64,000 nt of DNA from Catellatospora coxensis. GTDB lineage: Bacteria > Actinomycetota > Actinomycetes > Mycobacteriales > Micromonosporaceae. Every line of letters begins with the position of its first letter. The first letter of the stretch is position 1. This document shows positions 9,430-17,624 of the stretch, piece by piece. The position numbers were made by a program, and so were the translations under genes. The stretch is taken from the NCBI RefSeq assembly GCF_016862635.1, contig NZ_BONI01000048.1, forward strand, positions 1-64,000, read 5' to 3'. The notes beneath the pieces were generated by a model. The model was not told where the DNA came from, searched no databases, and saw only the letters and a list, made by a program, of their open reading frames with translations.

Positions 9430-10695
9430 ATGCGTCTTTCCAGGCGAGTGGCAGCCCTGGCCGTCGCTTTCGGAACGATGTTCGCGACCGTGGCCTGCAG
9501 CAGCACTGAAGAGCCCGGCGCCGGCAGCAAGAAGGTCGAGGTCTTCACCTGGTGGGCCGACGGCGGTGAGAAGGCCGGTCTCGACGGCCTGGTGGGTGTC
9601 TTCAAGACCGACTGCGCGGACTACGAGTTCGTCAACGGCGCGGTCGCCGGCGGCGCGGGCAGCAACGCCAAGCAGGTGCTGGCCTCGCGGCTGCAGCAGA
9701 ACGAGCCGCCGGACACGTTCCAGGCCCACGCGGGCGCGGAGCTGTCCGACTACATCAACGACGACCAGCTCGAGGACCTGTCGGCGCAGTACACCGAATG
9801 GGGTCTGGGCAACGCCTTCCCGAAGGGCCTGATCGAGAACCTGACGGTCGACGGCAAGATCTACTCGGTGCCGGCCAACATCCACCGCGCCAACGTGCTG
9901 TGGAGCAACAAGACGGTGCTGGCCAAGGCCGGCATCACCAAGGACGCCGACACCCTCGACGGCTTCTTCGCCGACCTGGACAAGCTCAAGGCCTCCGGGG
10001 TGGCCACGCCGCTGGCGCTGGGCAAGGACTGGACGCAGCAGATGCTGTTCGAGGCCCTGCTGATCTCCAAGCTCGGCCCGGAGAAGTTCAACGGGCTGTG
10101 GAACGGCGGCACCGACTGGAAGGGCGCCGACATCACCGCGGCGATCAACGACTACAAGAAGCTGCTGACGTACACGAACAAGGACCGCGACACCTTCGAC
10201 TGGACCGACGCCGAGAAGCTGCTCATGGACGGCAAGGCGGCGTACCAGCTGATGGGTGACTGGGAGGCGGCCGACCTCGACGCCAAGGGCTTCAAGGACT
10301 ACGGCTGGTCGGTGTTCCCGGGCAACGGCAACGTGTTCCAGTGGCTGGCCGACTCGTTCGTGCTGCCCAAGAACGTCAAGAACGCCGAGGGCACCAAGTG
10401 CTGGCTGAAGACGGTCGGCAGCGCCACCGGCCAGGCCGCGTTCAACCAGAAGAAGGGCTCGATCCCGGCCCGCACCGACGTCGGCACGGACGGCTTCCCG
10501 GCGTACCAGCAGGCCGCCATGGGCGACTGGAAGACCGCGACCCAGGTGCCCAGCTGCCCGCACGGGTCGGCGTGCGCGCAGGGCTGGCAGGGCGCGGTCG
10601 GCTCGGCGCAGGGCAAGTTTTCCGCCGACGGTGACGTCGCCGCGCTGCAGACGGCGCTCGCGGCCGCCGCGGCGGAGTTCGGCTCGAAGAAGTAG
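9430..10695 (+). CDS. Sugar ABC transporter substrate-binding lipoprotein (CUT1 family)
   Basis: This 421-aa extracytoplasmic binding protein captures a sugar for the two permeases that follow. Lipoprotein signal: MRLSRRVAALAVAF, lipobox TVAC with Cys at about residue 22. The mature start KVEVFTWWADGGEKAGLDGL resembles the glucose/mannose-binding subgroup of extracellular solute-binding family 1. The ATG at 9430 follows GGAGGAAGC. A hairpin sits between this gene and the first permease, a common way to keep binding protein in excess. Substrate preference for glucose or mannose is an inference from overall resemblance. Confidence 0.92.
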   Translation: MRLSRRVAALAVAFGTMFATVACSSTEEPGAGSKKVEVFTWWADGGEKAGLDGLVGVFKTDCADYEFVNGAVAGGAGSNAKQVLASRLQQNEPPDTFQAHAGAELSDYINDDQLEDLSAQYTEWGLGNAFPKGLIENLTVDGKIYSVPANIHRANVLWSNKTVLAKAGITKDADTLDGFFADLDKLKASGVATPLALGKDWTQQMLFEALLISKLGPEKFNGLWNGGTDWKGADITAAINDYKKLLTYTNKDRDTFDWTDAEKLLMDGKAAYQLMGDWEAADLDAKGFKDYGWSVFPGNGNVFQWLADSFVLPKNVKNAEGTKCWLKTVGSATGQAAFNQKKGSIPARTDVGTDGFPAYQQAAMGDWKTATQVPSCPHGSACAQGWQGAVGSAQGKFSADGDVAALQTALAAAAAEFGSKK

Positions 10696-10712
10696 TCCGC
10701 CGCAAGGCCGAG

Positions 10713-10742
10713 AAGGGCGCCTTCCATAAGGAGGGCGCCCTT
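10713..10742. terminator. Family A variant hairpin inside the ABC operon (attenuator candidate)
   Basis: Arms AAGGGCGCC (10713-10721) and GGCGCCCTT (10734-10742) lie in the 66-nt gap between the binding-protein and permease genes. It resembles family A with GCG replacing CAC. An intra-operon stem-loop here would be expected to reduce read-through or stabilise the upstream message. Confidence 0.65.
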
Positions 10743-10761
10743 CCTTACCGAGGAGGTCGCG

Positions 10762-11658
10762 TTGCGCCACCGGAGGCGGACCTGGATACCCGGGCTGCTG
10801 CTCATCTCACCGTCGCTGATCCTGCTGGCCGTGTTCGTGTACGGCCTGATCGGCTGGACGGTCAACCTGTCCCTGCAGGACCGCCACAACGCCCGCCCCG
10901 CCAAGGGCTACGTCGGGCTCGACAACTACACCAAGCTGTTCACCAGCGACATCAACGACCGCTTCGCCCACTCGCTGCAGAACCTGGTCGTCTTCACGCT
11001 GGTGTTCATGGTCGGCACGATCGTGCTCGGCCTGGTCTGGGCGCTGCTGCTGGAGCGCCGCGCCAAGGCCGAGGGCTTCTGGCGCACCGTCTACCTGTTC
11101 CCGATGGCGGTGTCGTTCGTCGCCTCCGGCGTGGTCTGGCGCTGGCTGATGAACACCGGGCAGGGTGACGACGCGGGCGGCATCAACGCGATCTTCCACG
11201 GGCTCGGGCTGGGCTTCCTGGAGAGCCCGTGGTGGACCGACCCCGACTGGGGCATGGCCGCGATGGCGATCCCGGCGATCTGGCAGCTGTCCGGATACGT
11301 GATGGCGCTGTTCCTGGCCGGGTTCCGCGGCATCCCCGAGGAGCTGCGCGAGGCCGCCGTCGTGGACGGGGCCACCACCTTCCAGCTGTACCGGCAGGTG
11401 CTGTTTCCGCAGCTGACGCCGACCATCCTGTCGGCGCTGATCATCACCGGGCACATGTCGATGAAGATGTTCGACCTGATCATGTCGGTGTCCGGGGCGC
11501 AGTGGCTGACCGAGGTGCCGGCCGTGTACGTCTGGCAGACCCTGCTGACCCGCGACTACGCCAAGGCCGCCGCGATCTCGGTGTTCCTGCTGCTGATCGT
11601 CGCCGTGGTGGTCGTGCCGTACCTGATCCACGTCAACCGCTCGGAGAAGCGCTCATGA
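10762..11658 (+). CDS. Sugar ABC transporter permease (MalF-like)
   Basis: A 298-aa inner-membrane permease with six predicted segments. The cytoplasmic EAA loop reads EELREAAVVDGATTFQLYRQ, the coupling site for the ATPase. Start: TTG at 10762, chosen because an AGGAGG site lies 5 nt upstream and no better start exists. It ends in a 4-nt ATGA overlap with the next permease. It acts with the lipoprotein at 9430 and the MalG-like subunit. Confidence 0.92.
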   Translation: MRHRRRTWIPGLLLISPSLILLAVFVYGLIGWTVNLSLQDRHNARPAKGYVGLDNYTKLFTSDINDRFAHSLQNLVVFTLVFMVGTIVLGLVWALLLERRAKAEGFWRTVYLFPMAVSFVASGVVWRWLMNTGQGDDAGGINAIFHGLGLGFLESPWWTDPDWGMAAMAIPAIWQLSGYVMALFLAGFRGIPEELREAAVVDGATTFQLYRQVLFPQLTPTILSALIITGHMSMKMFDLIMSVSGAQWLTEVPAVYVWQTLLTRDYAKAAAISVFLLLIVAVVVVPYLIHVNRSEKRS

Positions 11659-12548
11659 GCACCGAGACCGTCGCCGCCCCGCCCGCCGCCGCGCCGCCGC
11701 GTCCGGCGCCCGCGCCGCACCGGGGCCTGCCGAAGCCGGTGGCCCGCGCCCTGCGGTACGGGCTGCTGATCCTGTTCGTGCTGATCGTGCTCATGCCGCT
11801 GTACGTGCTGCTCGTGACGAGCTTCAAGTCCGGCCGCGAGATCGGCGTCAACGGGCAGTGGAACCTGCCCGAGACGTGGACCTTCACGTCCTGGGAGAAG
11901 GCGTGGACCTCGCTGGGCCCCTCGTTCGGGCGCACGTTCCAGCTGGCGGTCCCGGTCGCGCTGATCTCGTCGCTGATCGGCGCGGCGAACGGCTTCGTGC
12001 TGTCGCGCTGGCGCTTCCCCGGGGCGGACGTGGTGTTCACGCTGATCCTGTTCGGCATGTTCATCCCGTACCAGGCGGTCATGATCCCGCTGCGCGAGGT
12101 CGTGCTGTGGCTGGGCATCGCGCCGGGCATCCCGACGCTGATCTTCGTGCACACGGTGTACGGCATCCCGATCTGCACGCTGATCTTCCGCAACTACTAC
12201 GCGACGATCATCCCGGAGGAGCTGATCGAGGCCGGGCAGATGGACGGGGCCGGGCTGCTGCGCACGTTCCGGTCGCTGATCCTGCCGGTGTCGCTGCCGG
12301 GCTTCGTGGTGACCGTCATCTGGCAGTTCACCTCGTCCTGGAACGACTACCTGTTCGCGATCTTCCTGTCGAACACCCGCAACGGGCCGATCACCATCGC
12401 GCTCAACGCGCTGGCCGGGGCCCAGTCGCCCGACTACGCGGCGGCGATGGCCGGTGCGCTGATCACCTCGCTGCCGACGCTGCTGGTGTACGTCCTGCTC
12501 GGCCGCTGGTTCATCGGCGGCATGATGGCGGGCTCGGTCAAGAGCTGA
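11655..12548 (+). CDS. Sugar ABC transporter permease (MalG-like)
   Basis: A 297-aa partner permease. It has an Ala/Pro-rich cytoplasmic N-terminus (APPAAAPPRPAPAPHRGLPK), six membrane segments and the EAA loop PEELIEAGQMDGAGLLRTFR. The ATG at 11655 overlaps the preceding stop, so it is translationally coupled. No ATP-binding subunit follows. CUT1 systems of actinomycetes commonly share a single MsiK/MsmX-type ATPase encoded elsewhere, and that is expected here. The operon closes with a perfect 16-bp hairpin. Confidence 0.92.
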   Translation: MSTETVAAPPAAAPPRPAPAPHRGLPKPVARALRYGLLILFVLIVLMPLYVLLVTSFKSGREIGVNGQWNLPETWTFTSWEKAWTSLGPSFGRTFQLAVPVALISSLIGAANGFVLSRWRFPGADVVFTLILFGMFIPYQAVMIPLREVVLWLGIAPGIPTLIFVHTVYGIPICTLIFRNYYATIIPEELIEAGQMDGAGLLRTFRSLILPVSLPGFVVTVIWQFTSSWNDYLFAIFLSNTRNGPITIALNALAGAQSPDYAAAMAGALITSLPTLLVYVLLGRWFIGGMMAGSVKS

Positions 12549-12551
12549 ACC

Positions 12552-12588
12552 CCGGATGCGGGACGCCCGAGCGGCGTCCCGCATCCGG
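12552..12588. terminator. Bidirectional terminator hairpin
   Basis: Perfect 16-bp arms (12552-12567 and 12573-12588, CCGGATGCGGGACGCC and its complement) around a 5-nt loop lie between the convergent permease and VOC genes. There is no T-run, which is usual in GC-rich actinomycetes. Confidence 0.8.
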
Positions 12589-12597
12589 CGCGGGACA

Positions 12598-13008
12598 CTA
12601 GCCGCGCCGGGGCCAGACGGGGCCCTGCTCGGTCCAGCTGACACCCCTGTTGCGGCAGAGGCAGAACGGGTGGCCGACGGGGTCGGTGTAGACGCGGAAG
12701 CCGTAGCCGTCGGGGCCGGCGTGGTCCCGCTGCAGGGTCGCGCCGAGGGCCAGGACGCGGCGCTGCTCGGCCTCGATGTCGTCGACCTCGAAGTCGAGGT
12801 GGAACTGCTTGGGGTGCTCGCTGTCGGGCCACTGCGGGGCGCGGTAGTCCGCCACCCGGGTGAAGGCCAGTTCGAGCTCGCCGAACCGGATGCCGGCCCA
12901 GTGCTCGTCACTGCCCTCCTTGACCGGGAGCCCCGTCACCTCGGCGTAGAAGGCGGCCAGCTTCATCGTGTCCGGGCAGTCGATGATGAAGTCGGTTAGT
13001 CGTAGCAT
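12598..13008 (-). CDS. VOC/glyoxalase-fold protein
   Basis: A 136-aa protein of the vicinal-oxygen-chelate superfamily. It starts MLRLTDFIIDCPDTMKLAAF with the characteristic first beta-alpha-beta unit, then HLDFEVDDIEAEQRRVLALG and a C-terminal GYGFRVYTDPVGHPFCLC strand pair. It matches the glyoxalase-like subgroup common in actinomycetes, whose substrates are mostly unknown. The second VOC-like gene at 20871 belongs to the same broad group. The gene stands alone. Confidence 0.82.
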   Translation of the reverse strand: MLRLTDFIIDCPDTMKLAAFYAEVTGLPVKEGSDEHWAGIRFGELELAFTRVADYRAPQWPDSEHPKQFHLDFEVDDIEAEQRRVLALGATLQRDHAGPDGYGFRVYTDPVGHPFCLCRNRGVSWTEQGPVWPRRG

Positions 13009-13047
13009 CCCGTGATCTTGTCACAGGGCAGGATGAGCCGGGCAGGC

Positions 13048-13476
13048 CTAGTCGAGCAGCCAGACGAGCAGGGTCTGCGCCTGCGGGGTCAGCGACGCCG
13101 CGACGACGAGCACGGACAGCAGGGTGCTCGCCGCCAGCGCCCGCCAGATGCGGCGGTCGGCGCGCAGCCGGGCGGAGGCGAGCTGGACGGCCGCGTACAG
13201 CGCGGTGAGCCCGGCGAGGATCGGCGCGATGCTCAGCACGAAGGTGATCGCGAGCCATGCCGCGCCCAGCGCGCCGGGCCAGATGTCGGCGTTGCCGGTG
13301 GCCTCGTCGCCCTGGTGCGGCAGGTAGAGCCGCCCTGCCAGCTGCGCCGCCCGGCCGAGCGCCACGGCGACGGCCAGGAAGTACGCGGCGGCGAGCACGA
13401 ACTGGACCCGGGCCGCGACGCGGCCGGACAGGCTAGCCGTGCCGCTGGCGGCGGCGGCATCGAGTTCGCTCGACAT
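13048..13476 (-). CDS. Hypothetical four-helix membrane protein
   Basis: A 142-aa protein with an Ala/Ser-rich N-terminus and four hydrophobic segments: VQFVLAAAYFLAVAVAL, LGAAWLAITFVLSIAPILAG, LTALYAAVQLA and ALAASTLLSVLVVAASL. No domain is recognised. The spacing suggests a co-directional but separate unit from the VOC gene, 40 nt downstream. Function unknown. Confidence 0.7.
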   Translation of the reverse strand: MSSELDAAAASGTASLSGRVAARVQFVLAAAYFLAVAVALGRAAQLAGRLYLPHQGDEATGNADIWPGALGAAWLAITFVLSIAPILAGLTALYAAVQLASARLRADRRIWRALAASTLLSVLVVAASLTPQAQTLLVWLLD

Positions 13477-13541
13477 GGCCGCAGTCTACCGACCACCCCG
13501 CCTGTCTGCTGTCCCGCAGCCGGCGCCGGGCGTCGCGTTAA

Positions 13542-13588
13542 GAAGGTGCCCTTGCGCCACGTATTCCGATGTGAAGGTGCCCTTCCTT
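13542..13588. repeat. Family A half-elements in direct orientation
   Basis: GAAGGTGCCCTT occurs twice in the same direction (13542-13553 and 13573-13584), separated by 19 bp, in the gap between two divergent genes. Other family A copies are inverted repeats. This one cannot form the long hairpin and looks like a rearranged or degenerate member. Confidence 0.6.
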
Positions 13589-13632
13589 CGGTGGGTGTAA
13601 GGGGTGGAGGGCGGTGCGGTACTGTCTGCGGC

Positions 13633-15039
13633 ATGGCGGAGCAGCGATTCCACACCGGTAGCCACGACCTGCCCGTGTCGGCGGCACTCGACGAGTTCAT
13701 GCGCACGGGCTGGCTCGACTCGGAGCAGCACGACCTGCCGCGGGCCGAGGTCGCGGCGTGGACGCCGGCTCGGCGGGCGCGGCTGCACCAGGCGTTCCCG
13801 GGGCACCGGATCGTGGTGCCGGCGGGCTCGTTCAAGGCGCGGTCCAACGACCAGGACTACCGGTTCCGGGCGCACTCGGCGTACGTGTGGCTGACCGGGG
13901 ACCAGTCCAGCGACGGGGTCGTGGTCGTGGAGCCGGACGGGGAGAGCGCGCTGTACCTGCGGCCGCGGTCGGCGCGCGACAACGGCGAGTTCTTCCGGGA
14001 CCGCCGCTACGGGGAGCTGTGGGCCGGACGCCGGCCGACGCTGGGGGAGAGCACCCGGGCGCTGGGCGTGACCACCCGGCACCGCGACGAGCTGGCCGCC
14101 GCGCTCAAGCCGGACACCCCGACGCTGGTGCTGCGCGGCCTGGACGCCGAGGTCGACGCGGCGGTCGCGCCGGTCGACGGCGACGCCGAGCTGAAAGCCG
14201 TGCTGGCCGAGCTGCGGCTGGTCAAGGACGCGTGGGAGATCGCCCAGCTGGAGGAGGCCGTCGCGATCACCACCCGCGGCTTCGCGGACGTCGTGCGCGC
14301 CCTGCCGCAGGCCAAGGCCACCTCCGAGCGGCTGCTGGAGGGCGTGTTCTGGCAGCGCGCCCGGCTGGAGGGCAACGAGGTCGGCTACCACTCGATCGTC
14401 GCCGCCGGGGCGCACGCCGCCACGCTGCACTGGATCGACAACGACGGCCCGGTCCGCGACGGCGACCTGCTGCTGCTCGACGCGGGCGTGGAGACGCGCT
14501 CGCTGTACACCGCCGACATCACCCGGGTGCTGCCGATCTCGGGGCACTTCACGCCGCTGCAGCGCGACCTGTACGAGCTGTGCCGCAAGGCCAACGACGC
14601 CGCGCTCGCCGCGCTGGTGCCGGGTGCGGCGTACCGCGACTTCCACCGCGCCGCGATGCGCGTCTACGCGTACGGCCTCGCCGACCTGGGCATCCTGCCG
14701 GTCTCCGCGGAGCAGGCCCTGGACGAGGACAGCGGCTTGTACCGGCGCTGGACCCTGTGCGGCTCGGGGCACATGCTCGGCCTGGACGTGCACGACTGCG
14801 CCGCCGCGCGGGCCGACCACTACCTCGACGGGACGCTGACCCCGGGGCACGTGCTCACCGTGGAGCCGGGCATCTACTTCCAGCCCGACGACGGGCTGAT
14901 CCCGGCCGAGCTGCGCGGCATGGGCTTCCGGATCGAGGAGGACCTGCTGATCACCGAGACCGGCTACCGGATGCTGTCCGACGGCCTGCCGCGTACGGCG
15001 TCCGACGTGGAGTCCTGGATGCACCGGCTGGCTTCTTAA
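13633..15039 (+). CDS. Xaa-Pro aminopeptidase (M24 family, AMP_N type)
   Basis: This enzyme removes N-terminal residues preceding proline; 468 aa. The N-terminal AMP_N domain (about 30-190: FPGHRIVVPAGSFKARSNDQ, then FRAHSAYVWLTGDQ) is followed by the pita-bread catalytic domain. Metal ligands visible are Asp in LLLLDAGVETRSLYTADITR (two Asp), His in CGSGHMLGLDVHD, Glu in TVEPGIYF and Glu in RIEEDLLIT, so all five are present. The ATG at 13633 is in good coding context but lacks a close ribosome site. Monocistronic; cytoplasmic. Confidence 0.92.
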   Translation: MAEQRFHTGSHDLPVSAALDEFMRTGWLDSEQHDLPRAEVAAWTPARRARLHQAFPGHRIVVPAGSFKARSNDQDYRFRAHSAYVWLTGDQSSDGVVVVEPDGESALYLRPRSARDNGEFFRDRRYGELWAGRRPTLGESTRALGVTTRHRDELAAALKPDTPTLVLRGLDAEVDAAVAPVDGDAELKAVLAELRLVKDAWEIAQLEEAVAITTRGFADVVRALPQAKATSERLLEGVFWQRARLEGNEVGYHSIVAAGAHAATLHWIDNDGPVRDGDLLLLDAGVETRSLYTADITRVLPISGHFTPLQRDLYELCRKANDAALAALVPGAAYRDFHRAAMRVYAYGLADLGILPVSAEQALDEDSGLYRRWTLCGSGHMLGLDVHDCAAARADHYLDGTLTPGHVLTVEPGIYFQPDDGLIPAELRGMGFRIEEDLLITETGYRMLSDGLPRTASDVESWMHRLAS

Positions 15040-15073
15040 CATTTCGTTCACGGGTCGGCAATGGACTGACGTG

Positions 15074-15154
15074 GTCAGCATGCTGACTGCGTAGCGGGGC
15101 TGCCGCGGGGGACCGTGGAGACCGCGCCGTCACACGGCGTGACTCCCGGTCCCC
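15074..15154 (+). promoter_or_regulatory. Structured leader of HAF-repeat gene 1
   Basis: The perfect palindrome GTCAGCATGCTGAC (15074-15087) is followed by a nested stem: outer GGGGACCG (15108-15115) with CGGTCCCC (15147-15154), inner CGCCGT-CAC-ACGGCG (15125-15139). The palindrome centre lies 91 nt before the GTG start. The same layout with partly different bases precedes the two sister genes. Confidence 0.6.
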
Positions 15155-15171
15155 GACGAAAGCGAGCGCCT

Positions 15172-16170
15172 GTGAAGACCGTACGACGTCTGTTGTCCGT
15201 ATCGGTGGCTGCCGCCACCGCGCTGGTGGTGGCGCTGCCCGCCGCGCCGGCCTCGGCCGACGGCGGGCTGCACGCCGTCGACCTCGGCACCCTGACCGGC
15301 ACGTGCTGCAGCCAGGCGATCGCGATCAACGACCACGGCGTGGTGGTCGGCGAGAGCCAGGTCGGCACCGGCGAGAACCCGCCGAGCCGCGCCTTCCGCT
15401 GGAAGGACGGGGTCATGACCGACCTCGGCACGCTGGGCGGCCCGACCTCGGCGGCCACCGCGATCAACAACAACGGCTGGATCGTCGGCTACAGCACGCT
15501 GGCCGACGGCGTCACCACGCATGCGTTCCTGTGGCGGCCCGGTCTGGGCATGATCGACTTGGCTCCGTCGACCGTGACCAGCCTGGCGTCCGGCGTCAAC
15601 GACAGCGGCATGGTCGTCGGGCGGTACGTCACCGGTGGCGAGCTGCGCGGCTTCCGCTGGGTCAACGGGGTGTTCAGCGACCTGAACACGCCGGACGGAT
15701 CCGGCTTCGACGCCAACGCCGTCAACAAGCACGGCAAGATCGCCGGCACCCACGTCAGCCAGCCCGCCACCTGGAAGAACGGCATCACCGTGCTGTCCGG
15801 GCTGGTCGGTGAGGGCATGGCGATCAACGACAGCGGCGACGTGACCGGCCATTACAGCCTGTCCGCGGCCGGGGTGTTCCTGTGGCGGGCCGACGGCACG
15901 GTCCTGGCGCAGACGCTGCCGCCGAACACCGCCGTCGCGCGCGCCACCGGCATCAACGAGAGCCGGCACACGGTGGGCTACCGGATGACCCCGAGCGGCA
16001 ACTTCCGGGCCGTGTACTGGTCGGAGTTCGGCACGCCGAACCTGCTGCCGGGGCTCGTGCCGGGCGGGCAGTCGATGGCGTGGGGCATGAACCGGCTCGG
16101 CCAGACCGTCGGCCTGGCCCGCCTGAACACCACCGGCAGCGAATACCACGCGGTGCTCTGGACCCGCTGA
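15172..16170 (+). CDS. Secreted HAF-repeat protein, paralogue 1
   Basis: A 332-aa exported protein. GTG start at 15172 with signal peptide VKTVRRLLSVSVAAATALVV to an Ala-x-Ala site near ASADGG. The mature part is a chain of about seven HAF-type repeats (for example MTDLGTLGGPTSAATAINNN followed by GWIVGY), each ending in a Gly-rich turn. A conserved vicinal cysteine pair (TGTCCSQAIAINDHG) begins the first repeat. Such repeats are predicted to form beta-propeller-like extracellular domains; no enzymatic residues are evident. It is the first of three tandem paralogues, each with its own leader and terminator. An upstream in-frame ATG at 15115 would place the leader hairpin inside the gene and is less likely. 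Confidence 0.82.
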   Translation: MKTVRRLLSVSVAAATALVVALPAAPASADGGLHAVDLGTLTGTCCSQAIAINDHGVVVGESQVGTGENPPSRAFRWKDGVMTDLGTLGGPTSAATAINNNGWIVGYSTLADGVTTHAFLWRPGLGMIDLAPSTVTSLASGVNDSGMVVGRYVTGGELRGFRWVNGVFSDLNTPDGSGFDANAVNKHGKIAGTHVSQPATWKNGITVLSGLVGEGMAINDSGDVTGHYSLSAAGVFLWRADGTVLAQTLPPNTAVARATGINESRHTVGYRMTPSGNFRAVYWSEFGTPNLLPGLVPGGQSMAWGMNRLGQTVGLARLNTTGSEYHAVLWTR

Positions 16171-16175
16171 CACCA

Positions 16176-16221
16176 GCGCGGACGGCCCGCCGAGCGGGAA
16201 GGCTCGCCGGGCCGTCCGCGC
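16176..16221 (+). terminator. Terminator hairpin after HAF gene 1
   Basis: Perfect 14-bp arms (16176-16189 and 16208-16221, GCGCGGACGGCCCG and its complement) with an inner CGAGC/GCTCG stem start five bases after the stop codon. Confidence 0.75.
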
Positions 16222-16306
16222 GTCCGGGTCTGCCCGGCGCAGGAATCCTCCATCGGGCGGCCTGGTGCTTAACATTTCTGTCACATGTCGGCAATGGACC
16301 GTCGTG

Positions 16307-16376
16307 GTCAGCATGCTGACTGCGCGAAAGGCGTCCGGCAGGGGACTGTGGGGGTTCACGCCGTCACACGGCGTGA
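16307..16376 (+). promoter_or_regulatory. Structured leader of HAF-repeat gene 2
   Basis: The identical 14-bp palindrome GTCAGCATGCTGAC (16307-16320) is followed by a perfect 9-bp stem TCACGCCGT-CAC-ACGGCGTGA (16356-16376). The palindrome centre is about 94 nt before the ATG. The segment just before the start (GAGAAAGCGAGCGCCT) is nearly identical to that of gene 1. Confidence 0.6.
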
Positions 16377-16407
16377 TCTTACGTCCGATCCGAGAAAGCG
16401 AGCGCCT

Positions 16408-17409
16408 ATGAGAACAGTCCGAAGGCTGCTGTCCGTGTCCGCCGCGGTCGTTCTGGCGGCGGTGACCCTGACGGCCGCCCCGGCGGCCGCGGCCGGCCCG
16501 CACATCGTCGTGCTGGGCACCCTGACCGGCAGCTGCTGCAGCCAGGCGTTCGCCATCAACGACCACGGCGTCGTGGTCGGGCAGAGCCAGGTCGGCACCC
16601 AGGAGAACCCGCCCGAGCGGGCGGTCCGCTGGCAGAACGGCGTGATCACCGACCTCGGCACGCTGGGCGGGTCCCGGGCGGTGGCGCTCGCGATCAACAA
16701 CAACGGCTGGATCGCCGGTTACAGCGAGCTGGCCGGCGGCGCGGTCCACGCGTTCCTGTGGCGGCCCGGCCTCGGCATGACCGACCTCGGCACGCTGGGC
16801 GGCGACAGCGTCGCCACCGGCGTCAACGACGGCGGTGTCGTGGTCGGCCGGTCCGTCGTCAACGGCCAGCTGCACGGCTTCCGCTGGGCGAACGGCGTGA
16901 TGTCGAAGATCGTCACGCCTACCGGCGAGGGTTTCGACCCGGCCGGGATCAACAAGAACGGCAAGATCGGCGGCTCTCTCAACGGGGAGTACTCCGGTCA
17001 GCCGGCCTGGTGGAAGAACGGCCAGACGGTCGCGTCCGGGCTGGTCGGCCACGCCGGCGCGATCAACGACAGCGGCGACGTGGCGGGCACGTACTGGGAT
17101 GGGACCCAGGGCGCGTTCGTGTGGCGTGCCGACGGCACCGTGCTGAACCTGACGATGCCCGCCGGGGCGAAGTTCGCCGAGGCGGCCGGGATCAACCTCA
17201 GCCGGCACGCGGTCGGCCGCCGCACCACCGAGGACGGGCACGTCCGCGCGGTGTACTGGTCGGAGCTCGGCACGCCGCGCCTGCTGCCCGGACTCGTGCC
17301 GGGCGGGCAGTCCTCGGCGTTCGGGGTGAACCGGCTCGGCCAGACCGTCGGCCAGGCCAACCTCGGCGCCACGGGCGGCGGGTACACCGCGGTTCTCTGG
17401 ACCCGCTGA
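16408..17409 (+). CDS. Secreted HAF-repeat protein, paralogue 2
   Basis: A 333-aa sister of the preceding protein, highly similar over its whole length. Signal peptide MRTVRRLLSVSAAVVLAAVT to an AAAAGP cleavage region, then the same TGSCCSQAFAINDHGVVVGQ first repeat with the cysteine pair, and about seven HAF repeats (TDLGTLGGSRAVALAINNNG is typical). It ends GGGYTAVLWTR, matching EYHAVLWTR of paralogue 1. The similarity of both coding and leader DNA points to recent tandem duplication. Role unknown; an extracellular structural or binding protein is likely. Confidence 0.83.
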   Translation: MRTVRRLLSVSAAVVLAAVTLTAAPAAAAGPHIVVLGTLTGSCCSQAFAINDHGVVVGQSQVGTQENPPERAVRWQNGVITDLGTLGGSRAVALAINNNGWIAGYSELAGGAVHAFLWRPGLGMTDLGTLGGDSVATGVNDGGVVVGRSVVNGQLHGFRWANGVMSKIVTPTGEGFDPAGINKNGKIGGSLNGEYSGQPAWWKNGQTVASGLVGHAGAINDSGDVAGTYWDGTQGAFVWRADGTVLNLTMPAGAKFAEAAGINLSRHAVGRRTTEDGHVRAVYWSELGTPRLLPGLVPGGQSSAFGVNRLGQTVGQANLGATGGGYTAVLWTR

Positions 17410-17422
17410 ACGCCGCGCGTCA

Positions 17423-17469
17423 GCCGGGCGTCCGGGCCCGCCGCCACGGCGGCCGTCCGGGCGCCCGGC
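17423..17469 (+). terminator. Imperfect terminator hairpin after HAF gene 2
   Basis: Outer GCCGGGCG (17423-17430) pairs with CGCCCGGC (17462-17469), and a GCCGCC/GGCGGC stem lies inside. It begins 13 bases after the stop. Confidence 0.6.
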
Positions 17470-17524
17470 CCCTGTCATCAACCGAAAGGCCGAGCTGCCT
17501 GTCGACAATGGATGGTGGGCCCGG

Positions 17525-17599
17525 TCGGCAATCCGATTGCGCGGTAGACGGATCGGAGGAGACTTCGTGGATCAGGCCCCACGGGGGGCGTGAGTCTCC
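17525..17599 (+). promoter_or_regulatory. Structured leader of HAF-repeat gene 3
   Basis: The dyad TCGG-CAAT-CCGA (17525-17536) takes the place of the 14-bp palindrome seen in the sister genes, again centred about 94 nt before the start. It is followed by GGAGAC (17558-17563) pairing with GTCTCC (17594-17599) and an inner CGTGG/CCACG stem (17566-17583). The bases differ from the sisters while the pairing is kept. Confidence 0.5.
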
Positions 17600-17624
17600 G
17601 TCCGACTCGAGAAAGCGACAGCCT

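Noticed and set aside
15115-15171. Upstream ATG start for HAF gene 1
   Set aside because: It would place the conserved leader stem inside the gene and put 19 residues before an otherwise normal signal peptide; the sister genes start at the equivalent downstream codon.
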